A stretch of DNA of 36,629 bases. It comes from Phycisphaerales bacterium. GTDB lineage: Bacteria; Planctomycetota; Phycisphaerae; Phycisphaerales; SM1A02. Below, piece by piece: positions 32,998 to 36,629 of the stretch. Made by a program: the position numbers and the translations under genes. Under the pieces are notes generated by a model. That model was given only the letters and a program-made list of their open reading frames with translations, was not told the DNA's origin and ran no database searches. The DNA lies in NCBI GenBank assembly GCA_012965315.1, contig DTSO01000035.1, forward strand, positions 1-36,629. The letters are read 5' to 3'. The first letter of the stretch is position 1. Each line of letters begins with the position of its first letter.

Positions 32998-33725
32998 GTT
33001 TCATCCAACATTTTGTTAATTACAACAGAGCCGTCTTCTTTTTCTTCTGCAATTTCTAATTCTTTCAACGCTTCAAGTGCAGCCAGTTGTTCTGCTTGTT
33101 TTTTAGATGGCCCCCACTTTGCTGCAAACCGATGGCCCCCAAGTTCAACGCAAATTTCAAAACACTTCGCATGGTCTGGCCCTTGTTCATCTAGGACTAC
33201 ATAATTTGGGGTATTGCCTTCCATTTTCTGCCCAACTTGTTGCAACACAGATTTATAATTTTCCTGATGAGAAGAAGCTGCTGCGTCTGCAATTCGATCG
33301 CCCATCGTAGAGCGAATAAACTCTTTCGCTGGGTCTAGACCACCATCAAGATAGATTGCGCCAATCACCGCTTCGTATGCAGCACCAGTCACAGATGTTG
33401 GCAAAGTGAAACTATGCATCCCTTTACCGACTCGTAAGATTCTGCCTAATTCAAGTTCATCTGCAACCTCAGCACAGACTCGCCTGCTGACGACTGCCGA
33501 TTTGATTTTGGTCATTTCGCCCTCTTCGTATTCGGGGAACCTATCAAATGTCTCATTGCAGATAATAAAGCCCAGCACCGCGTCCCCTAGAAATTCTAAA
33601 CGTTCGTTAGAGTCTTCCCGTAGATCAACTGCAGATGAATGGGATAGTGCCTGTATCAAGAGGGTCGTGTTCTTGAATTCATAACTAATGATACTCTGTA
33701 CGGCGTTAATCCAGTCTTTATCCAT
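32985..33725 (-). CDS. rnc: Ribonuclease III
   Basis: dsRNA endonuclease for rRNA and mRNA processing. The 246 aa hold the catalytic domain at 1-155, with the signature NERLEFLGDAVLGF and the acidic EAVIGAIYLDGG near 118, and a dsRNA-binding domain at about 160-230 (YKSVLQQVGQKM, PNYVVLDEQGPDH, GPSKKQAEQLAALEAL). Single-gene unit, divergent from rpmH. A TACAAT box on this strand lies at 33770-33765, 39 nt before the ATG, so the mRNA would have a short leader. Confidence 0.96.
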   Translation of the reverse strand: MDKDWINAVQSIISYEFKNTTLLIQALSHSSAVDLREDSNERLEFLGDAVLGFIICNETFDRFPEYEEGEMTKIKSAVVSRRVCAEVADELELGRILRVGKGMHSFTLPTSVTGAAYEAVIGAIYLDGGLDPAKEFIRSTMGDRIADAAASSHQENYKSVLQQVGQKMEGNTPNYVVLDEQGPDHAKCFEICVELGGHRFAAKWGPSKKQAEQLAALEALKELEIAEEKEDGSVVINKMLDETQGE

Positions 33726-33776
33726 GTCTTGTGTCGCCCCTGGCCATTTGGACAGGATGAGAGGATTGTACCTTGC

Positions 33777-33805
33777 TTGCCATATCCTGCTGATTCGGTT
33801 ATCAT
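33777..33805 (+). promoter_or_regulatory. Sigma-70-type promoter of rpmH
   Basis: TTGCCA (33777-33782), 17-nt spacer, TATCAT (33800-33805). The leader then holds a 5-bp hairpin (CGGCT 33814-33818, AGCCG 33823-33827) and an AGGAG site (33832-33836) 8 nt before the ATG. Confidence 0.7.
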
Positions 33806-33844
33806 GCGTGGCTCGGCTCTAAAGCCGTATTAGGAGTATTACCA

Positions 33845-33979
33845 ATGGCAGTGCATTATCCAAGACGAACCAGTAGAATCAAACGAGCTCGCTCAATTGG
33901 GTTCCGTGCACGTATGCGTACACGAAATGGTCGCAAAATTATTTCTCGACAACGACGAATCGGCCGTAAACTCGGCTAA
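33845..33979 (+). CDS. rpmH: 50S ribosomal protein L34
   Basis: A 44-aa basic protein beginning MAVHYPRRTSRIKRARS. The core GFRARMRTRNGRKIISRQRR matches L34 (usually GFRARMxTxxGRKVLxRRRxKGR). It has a clean promoter, leader hairpin, strong ribosome site and terminator, so it is a single-gene unit. Elsewhere rpmH normally neighbours rnpA and dnaA; here the neighbours are rnc and aroK, and no rnpA is seen. Confidence 0.95.
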   Translation: MAVHYPRRTSRIKRARSIGFRARMRTRNGRKIISRQRRIGRKLG

Positions 33980-34017
33980 TTTCTTAACTAGTCCACCCAC
34001 TCCAACATGTTTTTTAC

Positions 34018-34045
34018 AAGGTCGCCAAATGGCGACCTTTTTTTT
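34018..34045 (+). terminator. Rho-independent terminator of rpmH
   Basis: A 9-bp perfect stem AAGGTCGCC (34018-34026) with GGCGACCTT (34031-34039), loop AAAT, and a run of eight T ending at 34045. On the minus strand, where aroK ends at 34058, the tail is weaker but the stem could still act. Confidence 0.93.
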
Positions 34046-34057
34046 CCTAAAATCCAA

Positions 34058-34561
34058 TCAAGAGCGTTCGTCAACCGAATCGAGAATTTCCAGAATACAT
34101 TGTTTTGACTCTTCAATTGCACAAGAAGTAGCGACCGTAAAAGTTGCAAGCGAACCATACGCTGGCAATCTTTCAAGACGTACTTCCAGATCAGTCGCGG
34201 AGAGAGCAGGCCTATCTTCGCCTTTAGCGATTCGGTTCAGAGTGGCTTCTTCGCTTGAAATTAAATGTATGACTATCTTACTTTTAATTAATGCAGTAGC
34301 AACCTGCTGAAGCATCGGCGCTCCGCCTCCTAAGGAAATGACTGCATTTTTTTCTAATAATTCGGGGATGAGGAGTTCTTCCGCTTCTCGCCAACCAACT
34401 TCTCCAACTGATTGCCACGCTTCAGAGACTGTGGAAAAACCGAGATGTGCTAAGACGACGTCATCTGTATCGATAAATTGCTCGCCAAGATCAGCAGCGA
34501 GCCATTTGCCGAGGGTTGATTTTCCAGAACCGCGAAATCCAATAAATACAATCGAAGACAT
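34058..34561 (-). CDS. aroK: Shikimate kinase
   Basis: Phosphorylates shikimate in aromatic amino acid synthesis. The 167 aa from ATG 34561 start MSSIVFIGFRGSGKST with Walker A GFRGSGKST. Further motifs: FIDTDDVV (shikimate-binding Asp), FRxxE-like GWREAEELLIPEL, ISLGGGAPM, and the lid arginine in EDRPALS. An upstream ATG in frame would overlap ilvC and is rejected. A promoter (34568-34597) lies within the first codons of the divergent ilvC. Confidence 0.93.
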   Translation of the reverse strand: MSSIVFIGFRGSGKSTLGKWLAADLGEQFIDTDDVVLAHLGFSTVSEAWQSVGEVGWREAEELLIPELLEKNAVISLGGGAPMLQQVATALIKSKIVIHLISSEEATLNRIAKGEDRPALSATDLEVRLERLPAYGSLATFTVATSCAIEESKQCILEILDSVDERS

Positions 34562-34567
34562 ACTTCC

Positions 34568-34597
34568 ATGGTAGACTTGAATTGCAATGCCTGCCAA
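34568..34597 (-). promoter_or_regulatory. Promoter of aroK, overlapping the ilvC start
   Basis: On the minus strand: TTGGCA (34597-34592), 18-nt spacer, TACCAT (34573-34568), then exactly 6 nt to the aroK ATG. The -35 lies inside ilvC codons 2-4, so the divergent promoters are interleaved. The predicted mRNA is leaderless. Confidence 0.6.
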
Positions 34598-35567
34598 TAC
34601 CCCCAACATACTAAAAGAGAAAGAAATTCCACTCACTGGAATTCAAAACAAACGTGTTTCTGTCATTGGCTATGGCAACCAAGGTAGAGCACATGCTTTA
34701 AATCTTCGTGATAGTGGCATTGATGTCACAATCGGAGCTAGAAACACCAGCAATGCCACCAAGGATGCCTTTAACGGTGTCTCGATTGAAGAGGCCTCCA
34801 CTGCTGACCTTCTCATCATTGCACTTCCCGATGAAGTTCAAGGCAAAGTCTATAACGAACAAATTGCTCCTCATTTACTTACAAATGCAGGGCAAACGCT
34901 TGGGTTCATCCACGGTTTTGCAATTCATTACGGCCACATCATTCCACCCGAAGACGTCGGCGTAGTAATGGTTGCACCAAAAGGTCCAGGTATCACCGTT
35001 CGAGAAAAATATTTAGCTGGCTCAGGCGTTTTAGCCCTACTAGCAATCGAGAAAGAAAACGCGTCCAAGACTTCTCGCTCTCTTGCCCTTGGTTGGGCGA
35101 ACGGTATCGGTTCCGCTCGAATTGGCCTACTCGAGTCAACATTTAAAGACGAAACTGAAACGGATTTGTTCGGCGAACAAGCAATCATCGTTGGAGGACT
35201 TGTCACGCTCATCAAAGCATCGTATGAAACACTGGTGGACGCTGGTTACCCCCCGCAACTTGCCTATATTGAATGTTGCCACGAAGTGAAACTAGTTGCA
35301 GATATTATCCATGAACGAGGCATAGCTGAAATGATGAAAGCAATCAGCAATACCGCTGAAATGGGTGCGTATGAAGCGATGGCATTGCTTGACGACAAAC
35401 ACCTTCGAGAACAACTTGGCGAACTAATGAGCCATATTCAAGATGGCTCTTTTGCCCATCGTCTGACAAATGGTGAAATTAAAAATAAAAGAGCATCCCT
35501 TGCAGCACATAAAATTGAACAAGTGGGCGAAGAAATTCGTAGTATCATCCAACATGATGACGATTAG
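34587..35567 (+). CDS. ilvC: Ketol-acid reductoisomerase (class I)
   Basis: Isomerises and reduces acetolactate in valine and isoleucine synthesis. The 326 aa are class I length. Motifs: nucleotide-binding VIGYGNQGRAHALNL (26-40), HGFAIHYGHIIPP, VAPKGPGITVR, metal-binding DETETDLFGEQ, and AYIECCHEVKLVADII. The N-terminus is atypical: the usual YYDxDAD segment before the Rossmann fold is replaced by NTPNILKEKEIPLTG. An in-frame TGA at 34578 rules out a longer start. uppP follows 6 nt after its stop. Confidence 0.95.
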   Translation: MPANTPNILKEKEIPLTGIQNKRVSVIGYGNQGRAHALNLRDSGIDVTIGARNTSNATKDAFNGVSIEEASTADLLIIALPDEVQGKVYNEQIAPHLLTNAGQTLGFIHGFAIHYGHIIPPEDVGVVMVAPKGPGITVREKYLAGSGVLALLAIEKENASKTSRSLALGWANGIGSARIGLLESTFKDETETDLFGEQAIIVGGLVTLIKASYETLVDAGYPPQLAYIECCHEVKLVADIIHERGIAEMMKAISNTAEMGAYEAMALLDDKHLREQLGELMSHIQDGSFAHRLTNGEIKNKRASLAAHKIEQVGEEIRSIIQHDDD

Positions 35568-35573
35568 AATCCT

Positions 35574-36587
35574 ATGGATATAGTTCAAGCAATCATTCTG
35601 GGTATCATCGAAGGAATAACTGAGTATGTACCCATCAGCTCAACAGGCCATCTCATCCTTGCTCAGGCTTGGATGGGATTAAACGATTCCGCAGATAACG
35701 CCTACGCCATTGTCATTCAAGGAGGTGCCATTCTTGCCGTCCTTGGGCTCTATAGAAAACGTGTTGCTACGATGGTACTTGGTTTTTTTGGGAAACACAA
35801 AGCCGGCCTCAAGCTTGCATGCAATTTATTCATTGCTTTTCTGCCAGCAGCTGTCTTTGGTTTGCTTTTTCATGACTTCATCGAAGCGACTTTATTTAAA
35901 CCACTTCCCATCATCAGCGCCCTTGCAGTTGGCGGATTGCTTATGCTTTTTGCAGCTCGGTGGCAACGAAGTGCCTACCAAGAAGAAGGTTCACAAAATA
36001 CGGGCAAGCAGTTCATCGATATCGAACATTTAACGTGGAAAAAAGCGCTCATCATCGGATTACTTCAATGCATTGCGATGTGGCCAGGAACAAGCCGATC
36101 AATGATGACTATTGTTGGTGGAATGGCCGTTGGCATGAAACCAAAACACGCTGCAGAATTTAGTTTTCTTCTAGGTTTACCTACACTTGGCGGCGCAACA
36201 GTTTATATGTTGTACAAATCGAGCGATGCGTTAGCGACGATGGATATCACCGCGGCAATTATTGGCGTTGTGTTTGCCTTTATAGCAGCGGCAATTGCAA
36301 TTAAATGGCTCGTTGCCTACTTGTCAAAACACGGGCTTGCTATTTTTGGATGGTACCGCCTCGCGCTTGCAACAGTTGTTGCAATTGGAATTTACGGTGG
36401 TTACTTTTCGGTTGATGGAAACAATGAGAGCAACACTATTGAGGAAGGCGATGCAACTTCTTCAACAGTCGAATCTGTCACTTTTGAAATTGACCACTGC
36501 CCTGCATTGCCTGTAGCAATCCAAGAAACACCATCAACAATGACTGGTCCAACTGCAGATTGCCACATCCCCGTTTTGATTTCGTGA
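35574..36587 (+). CDS. uppP: Undecaprenyl-diphosphatase UppP (BacA) with C-terminal tail
   Basis: Membrane phosphatase recycling undecaprenyl pyrophosphate for wall synthesis. Residues 1-280 are the normal family length, with about eight helices and both catalytic motifs: EGITEYVPISSTGHL (13-27) and PGTSRSMMT (171-179). Residues 281-337 are an unusual polar tail, rich in Glu, Thr and Ser with two Cys. The tail coding region is also open on the opposite strand (see the partial ORF at 36401). The gene follows ilvC closely, so they may be co-transcribed. Confidence 0.93.
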   Translation: MDIVQAIILGIIEGITEYVPISSTGHLILAQAWMGLNDSADNAYAIVIQGGAILAVLGLYRKRVATMVLGFFGKHKAGLKLACNLFIAFLPAAVFGLLFHDFIEATLFKPLPIISALAVGGLLMLFAARWQRSAYQEEGSQNTGKQFIDIEHLTWKKALIIGLLQCIAMWPGTSRSMMTIVGGMAVGMKPKHAAEFSFLLGLPTLGGATVYMLYKSSDALATMDITAAIIGVVFAFIAAAIAIKWLVAYLSKHGLAIFGWYRLALATVVAIGIYGGYFSVDGNNESNTIEEGDATSSTVESVTFEIDHCPALPVAIQETPSTMTGPTADCHIPVLIS

Positions 36588-36629
36588 TCACCGTTCATAA
36601 GCGACCATTGCAAACCGTTAATTTCACCG
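36401..36629 (-). CDS. C-terminal end of a minus-strand protein entering from the right edge
   Basis: The frame is open from the window edge (reading GEINGLQWSLMNGDHEIKT) to a stop at 36401, 75 codons. It has four Trp residues and a Gly/Val-rich pattern (MWQSAVGPVIVDGV, WIATGNAGQW) that looks like a genuine beta-rich domain. No family is recognised. It overlaps the last 187 nt of uppP antiparallel, which is unusual, so either this ORF or the uppP tail may be incidental. Confidence 0.4.
   Translation of the reverse strand, partial: GEINGLQWSLMNGDHEIKTGMWQSAVGPVIVDGVSWIATGNAGQWSISKVTDSTVEEVASPSSIVLLSLFPSTEK

Noticed and set aside
33845-33979. rpmH as a marker of the replication origin
   Set aside because: No dnaA, rnpA, dnaN or DnaA-box cluster is seen nearby; the neighbours are rnc and aroK.
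1-36629. Mobile elements, prophage, CRISPR or defence islands
   Set aside because: No transposase, integrase, direct-repeat array or Cas-like gene was seen; the genes are mainly core functions with uniform composition by eye.

Overview
The window is a gene-dense, AT-leaning stretch of bacterial chromosome in short blocks that alternate between strands. Almost every gene is core metabolism or information processing. I see no transposase, integrase, phage gene, CRISPR array or rRNA. Gene content suggests a free-living Gram-negative-type bacterium with peptidoglycan (mrdA, rodA, uppP, glmU) and type IV pilus or type II secretion motors. Several traits fit the Planctomycetota, perhaps Phycisphaerae: a GH10-like protein, a type III pantothenate kinase, a class II ribonucleotide reductase C-terminal domain, long acidic tails on S6 and L9, and weak or absent Shine-Dalgarno sites at many operon starts. 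That placement is inference and needs rRNA or marker-gene phylogeny.

Layout. Positions 1-3893 (-): a secretion/pilus ATPase block (PilB-like, PilT-like, second PilB-like cut by the left edge). 3979-8031 (+): coaB, an NhaD-type antiporter, a tandem universal stress protein, thiS and thiG. 8060-15554 (-): mrdA, rodA, rsmG, dinG and a phosphomannomutase, mostly with 4-nt start/stop overlaps. 15593-16443 (+): a short glycosyltransferase-like ORF, a strong candidate structured RNA with its own promoter, and tRNA-Gln(UUG). 16502-21263 (+): a single-domain glmU, prs, rplY (ctc), pth, rpsF, ssb and rplI, closed by a bidirectional terminator. 21343-26756 (-): a GH10-like protein lacking both catalytic Glu, a ComEA-like HhH protein, mfd and an orphan TSCPD domain. 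26825-36587: short alternating units: purC (+), folD (-), coaX and an MnmE-like GTPase (+), fabI (-), tRNA-Arg(UCG), a nitrilase-family amidase and a membrane-anchored repeat protein (+), rnc (-), rpmH (+), aroK (-), ilvC and uppP (+). A minus-strand ORF enters from the right edge and overlaps the uppP tail.

Together these genes cover CoA synthesis (coaB, coaX), thiamine thiazole synthesis (thiS, thiG), wall precursors and elongation (glmU, uppP, mrdA, rodA), purine and folate C1 metabolism (prs, purC, folD), fatty acid, branched-chain and aromatic amino acid synthesis (fabI, ilvC, aroK), translation (rplY, rpsF, rplI, rpmH, pth, two tRNAs), and DNA repair (mfd, dinG, ssb). The signals most worth following up are the rod-shaped RNA at about 16150-16350, the recurrent -10 box exactly 6 nt upstream of start codons (apparent leaderless transcription), the repeat protein at 32143-32997, and several family members that have lost key residues or domains.
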